64,000 bases of DNA, taken from NCBI RefSeq assembly GCF_023093595.1, contig NZ_JALLIK010000108.1, positions 141,957-205,956 of the forward strand, written 5' to 3'. Positions 1 through 9,401 of this stretch are shown here, one piece after another; within the stretch, counting starts at the first letter, position 1; every line of letters starts with the position of its first letter. Below the pieces are notes generated by a model. The model did no database searches. It was not told the DNA's origin and saw only the letters and a program-made list of their open reading frames with translations. The DNA comes from Thauera aromatica_A. Lineage in GTDB: Bacteria; Pseudomonadota; Gammaproteobacteria; Burkholderiales; Rhodocyclaceae. The position numbers and the translations under genes are program-made.

Positions 1-129
1 CGCATTGGCGATCAGTCCGGTCAGCATCGACTGCGCCGGAAAGTCTCGGATCACGCCGAGGTTGTCGATGGTCTCGCCGCCGAAGGCCATCAGCGGCCCT
101 TCGAGGCGCAGTAACAGATGCCGGGCCAT
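1..129 (-). CDS. cas5e: Cas5e (CasD), N-terminal fragment cut by window edge
   Basis: Only the first 43 codons are in the window; the gene runs off the left edge. The visible start, MARHLLLRLEGPLMAFGG, matches the N-terminus of Cas5e, the Cascade subunit that caps the 5' handle of the crRNA in type I-E systems. The ATG at 129 lies one base after the cas7e stop, so the two genes are tightly coupled. Operon position (after cas7e, before the expected cas6e-cas1-cas2) supports the call. The rest cannot be judged. Confidence 0.88.
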   Translation of the reverse strand, partial: MARHLLLRLEGPLMAFGGETIDNLGVIRDFPAQSMLTGLIANA

Positions 130-130
130 C

Positions 131-1321
131 TCAGCACGCGCCGTCGCGAATGATCTGCGCGACCCACTCGCCCAGACGGGTGAGCGTCGCGCGCTCGGCC
201 GCCGGCATTGCGATCTCGTCCAGCGACAGGAAACGGCGCGCTGTGGGCATGCCGTAGGCGGCATCGAAGGCGGCGATCTCGCTCGCCAGCTTGCTGGCGG
301 CCCGGGTGCGGATCGGCGCCTCGCCCTTGAGCGGCAGCGGATCGTGGAAAGCGGCGGCAAGGCTGCGCGGCTGCCAGTCGCCGGCCTCGACCAGCATGAA
401 CTTGGCCCAGTCGTACGGCGCGGTGGAGCCACGCTTGGCGCCGGGGCTCACGGTGGCGATGAGGTGCAGCAGGTGCTGGGTGACCTTGCCGGCCAGTTCG
501 CGCTTGGCTGCCTCGGTGCTGGCGGCAAAGACGTCCTTTGCATGGATGCCTTCGAGGTTGGCGACGAGCTGGGGCACATCGACGACCACATAGCCGTAAT
601 ACAGGCCCGAGGCGAGTTCGGTGTCGAAGATGCCGGCGGAACCGGCGCCATCCTCCTCTTGGGCGAAGTCGTCGACCACGGTGAAGTAGTCGTTCTCGAC
701 CTGGGCTTCGTGCACGGTGAAGGCGTGCGCCACCGACACCGAGGCGTCGCGGTTGGCGAGCACGTCGGAGGTGACCATGCGGCCGAAGAGCGCCGACTCT
801 AGGCCGCTGACGAGCTTCATCGTCTCAACGTTCTTCATCTCTGCCTTGAGGAATCTCGCCACCTCAACCTTCAGCTCGGCCGGCTCGGCGAAGTCGCTCG
901 CGATATCGCGGCAGCGGCGGGTGAGGTAGGCGATCTCCTCGTTGCCGAACAGCACCGCCTGGCCGGTCTGCAAGGCCTTTGCACCTTGTTTCTTCTTGTC
1001 CGCCTTCTCGCCGAACAGGGCTTCGAGCAGGGCTTCGGCGGTGGCGAAGGCGCGCGCTTTGTCGATCTGTTGCTCGACGAGCCGCTGGCGGACCAGCTCG
1101 GCCATGTAGCGCGTACGTGTCGCCATAGGCACCCCGAGCTTCGCCAGCGAGAAGGCGTCATCGGTGACGCGCCAGTGACGCTTGAGACATTGCGAGGAGA
1201 TGCGCGTACGCACCGCCCCGCCGTAGGGCAGGCGTTTCGCGAGGCCGGCGTCGTCACGGTTGAGCAGCGCGGCCGGGTAGGTGTGCAGGGTATGGATCTG
1301 GATGAAGCGCGGGAGGCTCAT
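131..1321 (-). CDS. cas7e: Cas7e (CasC/Cse4), Cascade backbone subunit
   Basis: A 396-residue protein starting MSLPRFIQIHTLHTYPAALL. This opening, followed by LNRDDAGLAKR and the RTRISSQCLKRHWR block near residues 38-51, is the signature of the type I-E Cas7 family, whose six copies polymerise along the crRNA spacer as the Cascade backbone. Length is close to the family norm. The gene lies 38 bases after cse2 and 1 base before cas5e in one minus-strand operon. No truncation or frame break is visible. Confidence 0.95.
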   Translation of the reverse strand: MSLPRFIQIHTLHTYPAALLNRDDAGLAKRLPYGGAVRTRISSQCLKRHWRVTDDAFSLAKLGVPMATRTRYMAELVRQRLVEQQIDKARAFATAEALLEALFGEKADKKKQGAKALQTGQAVLFGNEEIAYLTRRCRDIASDFAEPAELKVEVARFLKAEMKNVETMKLVSGLESALFGRMVTSDVLANRDASVSVAHAFTVHEAQVENDYFTVVDDFAQEEDGAGSAGIFDTELASGLYYGYVVVDVPQLVANLEGIHAKDVFAASTEAAKRELAGKVTQHLLHLIATVSPGAKRGSTAPYDWAKFMLVEAGDWQPRSLAAAFHDPLPLKGEAPIRTRAASKLASEIAAFDAAYGMPTARRFLSLDEIAMPAAERATLTRLGEWVAQIIRDGAC

Positions 1322-1359
1322 GGTGGGGTCCTTGGCGAAATCGATCGGGTGGGTTCGGT

Positions 1360-1890
1360 TCAGCGATGGGCGGCGGCGTAGTAGCCGCCGGCGATGCGCA
1401 GGCGCAGCGTCTCGGCGCGTGGCTCGTCGCGGTCGGTGGTGAGGATGAGCGCGCCGAAGTCGCGCCAGTTCGGCGCCACGCCACGGCTCGCCATCAACCG
1501 CAGTACGCGCGGCACCTGCTGACGGAAGGCGTCACCGCGTGCGGTGAGCAGACGGGTCACGCGGCTCTCCGATACGTCGGCGCATGCGAGTTGGGCACCG
1601 AGGCGGGACGCGGCGTCGTGCCCGGCCAAGGCCATGCCGTGGGCGATCAAGGCCCAGCGCTGCCAGGTCTCGGGATGCCAGTCGTCTGGGGAAATTCCGG
1701 CGAGCACTAGCGCGCGGGCCAATGCGCCGACCTGATGCGGCCGCGGGCCCTCGGGGTCTAGGCGCGCCAGCGCGGCCTGTTCGCCGTTGTCGAGCGCGGC
1801 GGTGTCGCCGCGAAAGCGCTGCGGTCGCGCGACGACCTGCGCCAGGCGGGCGAGCGGAGAAGCGGACGATGTCGGATCGTGGTCGGTCAT
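1360..1890 (-). CDS. cse2: Cse2 (CasB), Cascade small subunit
   Basis: A 176-residue protein from the ATG at 1890. The open frame extends further upstream, but this start gives the four-base ATGA overlap with the cas8e stop typical of this operon. Charged, helix-rich sequence such as RWALIAHGMALAGHDAASRLG and the C-terminal NWRDFGALI region fit Cse2, which forms the dimeric belly of type I-E Cascade and stabilises the displaced DNA strand. Small subunits diverge fast, so position between cas8e and cas7e carries much of the weight. Confidence 0.9.
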   Translation of the reverse strand: MTDHDPTSSASPLARLAQVVARPQRFRGDTAALDNGEQAALARLDPEGPRPHQVGALARALVLAGISPDDWHPETWQRWALIAHGMALAGHDAASRLGAQLACADVSESRVTRLLTARGDAFRQQVPRVLRLMASRGVAPNWRDFGALILTTDRDEPRAETLRLRIAGGYYAAAHR

Positions 1891-3470
1891 GATGCGGCCT
1901 CCTCTGCCGCGGATTGTTCGCGAAGATGGAGCGCGAGCGCGGGGAAGTGCTTGCCGCTGCGCAGGGCGTTGTGAAAGTAGGTCAGCGCGCGGGCGCGGGC
2001 GCGGTAGCGGCGCTCGCCGCATTGCGGGCCGATCGCGAAGGCACGGCGCAACACCGCCTCCGCGCGTCCGGCGAGGCCGAGCAGCCAGGCGAGGCGCTCG
2101 GCATGCGGGTCGTCGGATTCGATCTCGCGGTTGAGGTCGTCGAAGAAGTGGGCGTCTTCGTCCCGCTCGAAGGCCTGCACGAAGGGTTCGATTTGCTGCT
2201 TGGCGGTGCGGCGGTCGAAGTCGATCTTCTCGGTGCCGGCTTCGATGAGATGGAAGAGCGCGGTACGCAAAACCGACCCGCGCATTTTCGCGACGTCCTC
2301 CACCCGGGCCTTGGCGATTTTCGCGAGGAGGTCGGTCTGGCCACTTTTCATCCAGCCGACCGATTTCTGTGAAAGCGGAATGCGGCGCTCGTGGTAACCC
2401 TCAGTCTTGCCGTTGCCGCGCACGAGGCCTTGCGCCAAGAAACTATTGCCGGTCGCCGAGTCATCAGGACGGAGAGTTTGTGAAACAGTCCGTCTGAATT
2501 TTCCTCCCCAAAGGATATCGACACAAAGGCTGTGGTCGAATCCGCCGGCAGGGAGGTTGAGCGCCTTGTCTTCCTCCAGGTTGATAGGAGCCCACGGATC
2601 GCCGGTTTTTCCTTTTTGGCTTTCACCAACCCCCACGCGATTCACTTTGCTTGTGGAGTCGTAGGCACGAATGTAGCTGCCCACGCCGGACGCAAGCCGA
2701 ACGCGCCGGCAGATCTCAATGTACAACGGATCAAGATCGGCGAAACGAAGGCTCGTTGTACCGTCCCAGGGTGTGACCCAAAGTAACGAAATGCCGTCAG
2801 CCTCACGAAGCCCAAAATCACCAGCTATTCCCGAGCGAGCATCGAGAATGACCTGTAAATCTCGGCGCCACCGGGCGCCTGCGCCCCCCGGAGGCGCAAC
2901 GCCGACGGCTGGTCGATTGCCATAGCCGCTGTTCATTCGCGAGATACCGCGCTTCCCATTTCCGAGGACGCCCTCCTGCGTCTGCAAGCTGACCAGCGCA
3001 AACAGCCAGTCATCCGCCTCGGCCCGCCGCATCCGCTCGCCCTTGAGGTCGTGGTTCTTCGACGTCACGAGCATGTCCAGCGCGTCGGGTGTGGCGATGT
3101 CCTTCCAGCCGTCGAGCTTGCCGCCCGGCACCGGCGCTTGGAGGAAAGCGGGCTGGTCGTGCGGTGCGAGCAGGCTGAAGGCACAGCCGTCCGGGTGATC
3201 CGGCGTGAGCGCCAGGAGCGCCGTGCGCCAGTCGGCCGGGTCGTCCCATGCCTTGGTTTCGCCGGCTTCGTGCAGCGCGAGCGCGGCGAGTTGAACCAGC
3301 AGCGCATGCCAGGGGTGACGCTGGTGCGGGCGCAGCGCGGGAAAGTCCCGCACGGCGTCGCGGCCGAGTTCGACGAAGAGCTGCGGCAGCGACAGCCTTT
3401 GCAGTGCGCCGTCCAAATCACGGATGCGGATCAGGGGCTCGTCGAGCAGGTTCAGGCGGGGTTCGTCCAT
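1887..3470 (-). CDS. cas8e: Cas8e (CasA/Cse1), Cascade large subunit
   Basis: A 527-residue protein starting MDEPRLNLLDEPLIRIRD, the characteristic Cse1 opening (an N-terminal 'W/F-I-P-V' type segment is replaced here by L-I-R-I). The block PALRPHQRHPWHALLVQLAALALHEAG also fits the family. Cas8e recognises the PAM and recruits Cas3. It begins 3 bases after the cas3 stop and overlaps cse2 by 4 bases. The length is normal for the family (about 500 residues), and no frame disruption is seen. Confidence 0.93.
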   Translation of the reverse strand: MDEPRLNLLDEPLIRIRDLDGALQRLSLPQLFVELGRDAVRDFPALRPHQRHPWHALLVQLAALALHEAGETKAWDDPADWRTALLALTPDHPDGCAFSLLAPHDQPAFLQAPVPGGKLDGWKDIATPDALDMLVTSKNHDLKGERMRRAEADDWLFALVSLQTQEGVLGNGKRGISRMNSGYGNRPAVGVAPPGGAGARWRRDLQVILDARSGIAGDFGLREADGISLLWVTPWDGTTSLRFADLDPLYIEICRRVRLASGVGSYIRAYDSTSKVNRVGVGESQKGKTGDPWAPINLEEDKALNLPAGGFDHSLCVDILWGGKFRRTVSQTLRPDDSATGNSFLAQGLVRGNGKTEGYHERRIPLSQKSVGWMKSGQTDLLAKIAKARVEDVAKMRGSVLRTALFHLIEAGTEKIDFDRRTAKQQIEPFVQAFERDEDAHFFDDLNREIESDDPHAERLAWLLGLAGRAEAVLRRAFAIGPQCGERRYRARARALTYFHNALRSGKHFPALALHLREQSAAEEAAS

Positions 3471-3473
3471 GCG

Positions 3474-6101
3474 TTACTCCGGGGTGTCGGATTGCGCGAC
3501 TCTTTCGAGACCGACCCGGCTGTAGCGGTAGTGCGTGGTGCCAAGGCGGAAGCCGAAGCCGCCGGGTTCGGTCATGATGGCTTCCGGCCGGGCGTCGAGG
3601 GCGAGACCAGCGGGCAGCAGGTGATGGCGGAGCGGCAGCTCGCGGATCAGGTTTCCGAAAGGGCCGGGTTGAGGTGGGTCGAAATTCACCACGCGGTCGG
3701 CGGCGCCGAGGCGGGTGGCGAGCTTCACGTCCAGGGGAAAGGCGAGCTCGGCGAAGGCAGTGTCCAGCGGTAGCAGACCGAGCTTGGCGCTGGCGCGGCG
3801 GGCGCCGGTGTCGCCGTCGATTTGCTGGCCGTGGGCAGCCCATGGATCGCCTGGCGCCTCGATGACATGCAGCGCCTCGGGATGCGTTGCCGACTCGACC
3901 AAGCGCCGGTTGTCGGCGGGAATGTGGACCTGCGGCTCGGTGACGATCAGCCGCCGAGAGGCTTCGAGGATGCGCACATCGGCGTAGACGCCGCCGCCGT
4001 CGTGGAAGCGGCCGAGCCCGTGCCGCGGGCGGGCGAGACAGGGTGAGAGGTCGCCCCCTGCCGGCGTCAGCACGACCACGCGCGCCTCCCGGAATGCGAC
4101 GGGTCGTGCCTCGGCCGGGCGGCGGTGGCGGTGCAGGCGGCCGATGCGCTGCAGCAGCACATCCATCGGGCAGAGGTCGGTGATCAGGAAGTCGGCATCC
4201 AGATCTAGGCTCTGCTCCAGCGTCTGCGTGCCGACCACGATCAGCGGCCCGTTCGGGCGGCCCTTGCCGAGTTGCGCCTCGACGGCGGCATCGAGCGGCG
4301 CCCGGTCTTCGCGCGAAAAGCGGCTGTGGTGCAGCGTAACGATGCCGGCGTGGCGGAACAGCCAGCCCGCCTCGGGCGTGGTCGCCTCGAGCGCCGCAAG
4401 GGTGGCGACGGCGGCCGGCACGGTGTTGCGGATCACCAGCACCCGGGCGCCCTGCGCGGCGGCATCGAGCGCGAGGGCGGCGATGCGTACGGGCGTATCG
4501 ATGGCGTCCTCGCAGTGCCAGGCGACCTGCTTTTCGTGCTGCGCGCCGCTCGTTGCGCGCAGCACGGAGTTGTCGCTGATCGCGGGGTATGGCAGCGCGC
4601 TGGCCCGTGCAAGTGTCGGAAGCTGCAGCGGCTTGCGCGTGCCGGCGGCAAGGTAGCGCGCCCGCGCGGCGGCACCGAGGGTCGCCGACAGCAACAGGGT
4701 GTGGCCTCCGAGCGCGGTCTGGGCCGCGATCAGTTGTTCGATGAGAACGCCCATATAGGCGTCCGACGCGTGCACCTCGTCGATGACCAGAAGCGAACGC
4801 GCAGCCAGCGCGTGGCGGAGGTGGGCGTGCTTGACTTGCAGCGTGCCGAGTAAGGCCTGATCGACCGTGCCGACGGCGACTGGCGCAGCGAGGAATCGCT
4901 TCGCGCTCTCTCCCGCCCAACGCCGGCCAGCTTCGGCATCGGACGGATCGTCGCTCCACAGCACCTTGAAGTCGGGCAGTGCCTGCGCGGTCTCGCCGTC
5001 AGCTGCGGCGTAGCCGGATAGGGCACGCACTGCGACCGGTCCGCCTGAGGGCCAGACGCGCGCGAGGGCATCGCACACGCGCCGGTAGGCCTGGGAGGCG
5101 GCCACCCGGGTCGGTAGCGCGAAGTAAAGACTATCGACTTCACTGCGCGCGAAGAGATGGAAATAGCGCCACAGCGCGGCTTCGGTCTTGCCGCTGCCGG
5201 TTTCGGCTTCGAGCACGATCACCGGGCCGAGCCCGTCTTTGGCCATTGCGGCCTGTGAGGGGTAGGGCGCCGAGGTGTCGAACACGTCCGAGAACGAGGG
5301 TAGCGTGCGTACGAGTGGCTGCCGGTAAGGTGTCGCGTCCAGGCCGATAGTGCGCACGGCGGCGCGGGCACGCTCGCGGCTGGTGGCAAGTCGGTCCTCG
5401 CCAAGTTCGGAAAAGGGAAAGAAGCGCGTATCGGAGCCGAGCCAGTCTGCCAACTGCACCAGCCCGGCAAAATAGTGCGCAAAGCGGGGAGCGTCGGGCA
5501 GGGGTAGCCCGCCATCGAGGAAGGCGTCGGGAAGAAAACACTGGAGGGCCGCTGCGATGCGGCTCAATTGCGCAGCGGGGTCGTAGTCGTCGCGCGCGAT
5601 CCAGTGGACCCGTGCATTGAACCAGTCGGGGGCATCAGTAAGCGGGCGGCCGTGATGCGCCGTACTGGCGCGCAGGAGACTGTCCAGCGTCTCGACCCCG
5701 CCCCACGTACAGATCTCCAGGATGGGCAGGCGCAGCAAGAGCGCCTCTGCTTCCTCGTCGTGACCGGCCGCGTTGAGCAGTGCGATCGCCTCTGCGCCGT
5801 GCCCGGCGGTCAGCCTGCCGCGCGGCCGTTCGCTGTCGAGCCAGCGTTTGGCCTGGAATCCGGCATTGGCCTTCCCAAAATCATGGAGGAAAACAAGGGC
5901 CGCCAGCCGTGCAGTGTCGCGTACCTCAAGTGCTCGTTCGGCAGCGGCTTCAAGAGAACGTCGAATGCTCCGGCAACTGCAAAGGGCCTCGAACACCGCT
6001 GCGACATCAGCTAGGTGGTCGACGAGAGGATGCCACTCGAGGCCGTCGAGGGGGCGTCTTAGTTTGCCGAATGCGGAGGATTCTGTAAGGTCGACGAACA
6101 C
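3474..6101 (-). CDS. cas3: Cas3, HD nuclease-helicase fusion
   Basis: An 875-residue protein starting at a GTG codon (6101-6099). The N-terminal HD nuclease domain shows H24, H29 and the HD pair at 73-74 in FLHDFGKANAGF. The SF2 helicase follows, with Walker A TGSGKTE near 301-307, the DEVH box at 441-444 and SAT at 472-474; later helicase motifs occur near ...GTQTLEQSLDLDADFLITD and QRIGRLHRH. Cas3 is recruited to Cascade R-loops, where it unwinds and degrades target DNA. It is the first gene of the operon here. No good Shine-Dalgarno precedes the GTG. A TATAGT hexamer on the minus strand (6155-6160) could be a -10, but no clear -35 is paired with it. Confidence 0.95.
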   Translation of the reverse strand: MFVDLTESSAFGKLRRPLDGLEWHPLVDHLADVAAVFEALCSCRSIRRSLEAAAERALEVRDTARLAALVFLHDFGKANAGFQAKRWLDSERPRGRLTAGHGAEAIALLNAAGHDEEAEALLLRLPILEICTWGGVETLDSLLRASTAHHGRPLTDAPDWFNARVHWIARDDYDPAAQLSRIAAALQCFLPDAFLDGGLPLPDAPRFAHYFAGLVQLADWLGSDTRFFPFSELGEDRLATSRERARAAVRTIGLDATPYRQPLVRTLPSFSDVFDTSAPYPSQAAMAKDGLGPVIVLEAETGSGKTEAALWRYFHLFARSEVDSLYFALPTRVAASQAYRRVCDALARVWPSGGPVAVRALSGYAAADGETAQALPDFKVLWSDDPSDAEAGRRWAGESAKRFLAAPVAVGTVDQALLGTLQVKHAHLRHALAARSLLVIDEVHASDAYMGVLIEQLIAAQTALGGHTLLLSATLGAAARARYLAAGTRKPLQLPTLARASALPYPAISDNSVLRATSGAQHEKQVAWHCEDAIDTPVRIAALALDAAAQGARVLVIRNTVPAAVATLAALEATTPEAGWLFRHAGIVTLHHSRFSREDRAPLDAAVEAQLGKGRPNGPLIVVGTQTLEQSLDLDADFLITDLCPMDVLLQRIGRLHRHRRPAEARPVAFREARVVVLTPAGGDLSPCLARPRHGLGRFHDGGGVYADVRILEASRRLIVTEPQVHIPADNRRLVESATHPEALHVIEAPGDPWAAHGQQIDGDTGARRASAKLGLLPLDTAFAELAFPLDVKLATRLGAADRVVNFDPPQPGPFGNLIRELPLRHHLLPAGLALDARPEAIMTEPGGFGFRLGTTHYRYSRVGLERVAQSDTPE

Positions 6102-6175
6102 TGGAGCTGATTGATGCAGCCTTCGCTGAGGCGCGCTTCGAACAATGTCTATGTACTATACGCTGCATATTTTTC

Positions 6176-6333
6176 AGTTGCTCGAAAGTCATCCTTGCTC
6201 GCGCTCGAGATGGCTTCTTCACTGAACTGCCCTGGCGTGCCCAGGTCATTCGCGTGCCGGATGCGCGGCATATGCTGCGCATCGACCGGAACTGGCACAT
6301 CGTCGCGCACCACATGCTGGAGTGGATAACTAG
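6176..6333 (+). pseudogene. Possible C-terminal remnant of an alpha/beta hydrolase
   Basis: The plus-strand frame through 6176-6333 reads like the end of a folded protein: SKVILARARDGFFTEL, then VIRVPDARHMLRIDRN and HHMLEWI. The pattern 'V..PDA.HML..D' resembles the region around the catalytic histidine of alpha/beta hydrolases, with the usual final helix after it. There is no start codon or N-terminal part, and beyond WIT the frame runs into the groES promoter. It is best explained as a decayed fragment. It could also be chance in GC-rich DNA. Confidence 0.35.
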
Positions 6334-6390
6334 TCCGCATCTGCTTCAGGGCGGCGGCTGCCGGCCATGTAAATCGGTGACGCGTGGGCC

Positions 6391-6419
6391 CTTGAAATCT
6401 GTGTGGGGCGTCCCTATTA
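6391..6419 (+). promoter_or_regulatory. Sigma-32-like heat-shock promoter of groESL
   Basis: CTTGAAA at 6391-6397, a 14-base spacer, and CCCTATTA at 6412-6419 match the heat-shock sigma factor consensus (CTTGAAA, 11-16 bases, CCCCATNT). It sits about 145 bases before groES and its -10 abuts the CIRCE element, so the operon appears to be under both sigma-32 activation and HrcA repression. Confidence 0.75.
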
Positions 6420-6446
6420 TTAGCACTCGTTGGCAGTGAGTGCTAA
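6420..6446 (+). promoter_or_regulatory. CIRCE operator (HrcA binding site)
   Basis: TTAGCACTC, nine bases, GAGTGCTAA: a perfect match to the CIRCE inverted repeat bound by the heat-shock repressor HrcA. It lies directly downstream of the sigma-32-like -10 box and upstream of groES, where binding would block transcription or sit at the start of the mRNA leader. Confidence 0.95.
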
Positions 6447-6561
6447 CAGGCTTCAGCGGCTCAAGGTCCGCTCTAGCGAAAGCCGCTGCGAATTTTCCCC
6501 GCGGGCCCTGCCCGCAGATCAATCAACCCAAACAGTTGAACCGTAGATAGGAGAGAACTCG

Positions 6562-6852
6562 ATGAAAATCCGTCCCCTGCACGATCGCGTGATCGTCAAG
6601 CGTCTGGAAGCCGAACGCAAGACCGCCAGCGGCATCGTGATCCCCGACTCCGCCGGCGAGAAGCCCGACCAGGGTGAAGTGCTGGCTGTCGGCAACGGCA
6701 AGATCCTGGACGACGGCAAGGTCCGTCCGATGGCCGTCAAGGTGGGCGACAAGGTGCTGTTCGGCAAGTATGCCGGCCAGAGCGTGAAGGTCGAGGGCGA
6801 AGAGCTTCTCGTCATGCGCGAAGAAGACATCATGGGTGTGGTCGAGGCCTGA
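6562..6852 (+). CDS. groES: Co-chaperonin GroES
   Basis: A 96-residue protein, MKIRPLHDRVIVKRLEAE..., of normal GroES length. It forms the heptameric lid of the GroEL folding chamber. The mobile-loop region (ERKTASGIVIPDSAGEKPDQG, about residues 15-35) and the conserved VKVGDKVLFGKYAG block are present. The ATG follows an AGGAGAG ribosome site, and groEL starts 52 bases after the stop. Expression should be heat-inducible through the upstream sigma-32-like promoter and CIRCE. Confidence 0.98.
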   Translation: MKIRPLHDRVIVKRLEAERKTASGIVIPDSAGEKPDQGEVLAVGNGKILDDGKVRPMAVKVGDKVLFGKYAGQSVKVEGEELLVMREEDIMGVVEA

Positions 6853-6904
6853 GCCTCCCTCTTCCCCAACGATTCACTACCGAATATTCAAGGAGTTCTG
6901 AAGA

Positions 6905-8548
<1,644 letters not shown>

Positions 8549-8590
8549 GACCGGCCCGTTTCCCGGCCGCGGCCGGGAGCCTGCTGGAAA

Positions 8591-8627
8591 GGCGAAAGCC
8601 CCGCTTCGGCGGGGCTTTCGCCTTTTT
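8591..8627 (+). terminator. Rho-independent terminator of groESL
   Basis: GGCGAAAGCCCCGC, a TTCG loop, then GCGGGGCTTTCGCC followed by five T residues. The 14-bp perfect stem with a tetraloop sits 42 bases after the groEL stop. Confidence 0.95.
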
Positions 8628-8714
8628 GATGCGCTCCATACGGCGTGCGCCGCGGATGCTTCTCTTCGGCGAAGCGTGGGATAATCCCTCCTTTCCAGGA
8701 GGGATCCTGAGTCT

Positions 8715-9401
8715 ATGCGCATCTTGTTGGCAGAGGATGATCCGGTCATCGCCGACGGCATCTGTCGTGCCTTGCGGCGTGGCGGTTGTGCGGTCGATCA
8801 CGTCGGGGACGGGGTCGATGCGGATGCGGCAGTCAGTTCGCAGGCTTACGATCTGTTGATCCTGGATCTCGGGCTGCCGCGGCTGAACGGCATCGAAGTG
8901 CTCAAGCGCCTGCGCGCGCGCAAGTCGGTTCAGCCGGTGCTGATCCTGACGGCCCAGGATGGCGTCGATGACCGCGTGCGCGGACTCGATGCCGGCGCCG
9001 ACGACTATCTGACCAAGCCTTTCGCGCTGCCCGAGCTGGAGGCGCGGGTGCGCGCGCTGAGTCGCCGGGGCACCGGGCAGCCGCGCTGCATCGAGGTCGG
9101 CCGGCTCAGCTACGATCAGGCCGACCGTGTAGTCAAGATCGACGGCCAGATGGTGGACTTGTCAGCCCGCGAGATCGCCCTGCTCGAAGTCTTTCTGCTG
9201 CGGGTGGGGCGGCTGGTGAGCAAGGACCAGCTCGTCGACCACTTGTGCGGCTGGGGCGAGGAAGTGTCGAGCAACGCGATCGAGGTCTATGTCCATCGCT
9301 TGCGCAAGAAGCTCGAGGACAGCGGCGTGCGGATCGTCACCGTGCGCGGCCTGGGCTACTGCCTGGAAAACCCCGATGCTGGCGCGGCGGCGAAAGCCTG
9401 A
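8715..9401 (+). CDS. OmpR-family response regulator (TctD/QseB-like)
   Basis: A 228-residue regulator. The receiver domain (about 1-115) has acidic residues D8-D9, the phosphoacceptor D51 in LILDLGLPRLNG and the conserved lysine in LTKPF. A winged-helix DNA-binding domain fills the C-terminal half (SAREIALLEVFL..., then SNAIEVYVHRLRKKLE). The following kinase gene overlaps its 3' end, so the two are co-translated. The partner kinase carries a TctE-type N-terminus, which suggests a tricarboxylate-type signal, but no tricarboxylate transporter genes are nearby and the target is unknown. Confidence 0.93.
   Translation: MRILLAEDDPVIADGICRALRRGGCAVDHVGDGVDADAAVSSQAYDLLILDLGLPRLNGIEVLKRLRARKSVQPVLILTAQDGVDDRVRGLDAGADDYLTKPFALPELEARVRALSRRGTGQPRCIEVGRLSYDQADRVVKIDGQMVDLSAREIALLEVFLLRVGRLVSKDQLVDHLCGWGEEVSSNAIEVYVHRLRKKLEDSGVRIVTVRGLGYCLENPDAGAAAKA

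Noticed and set aside
1..6561. CRISPR array within the window
   Set aside because: No regularly spaced direct repeat of 28-29 bases was seen on either side of the cas genes. The array is presumably to the left of the window.
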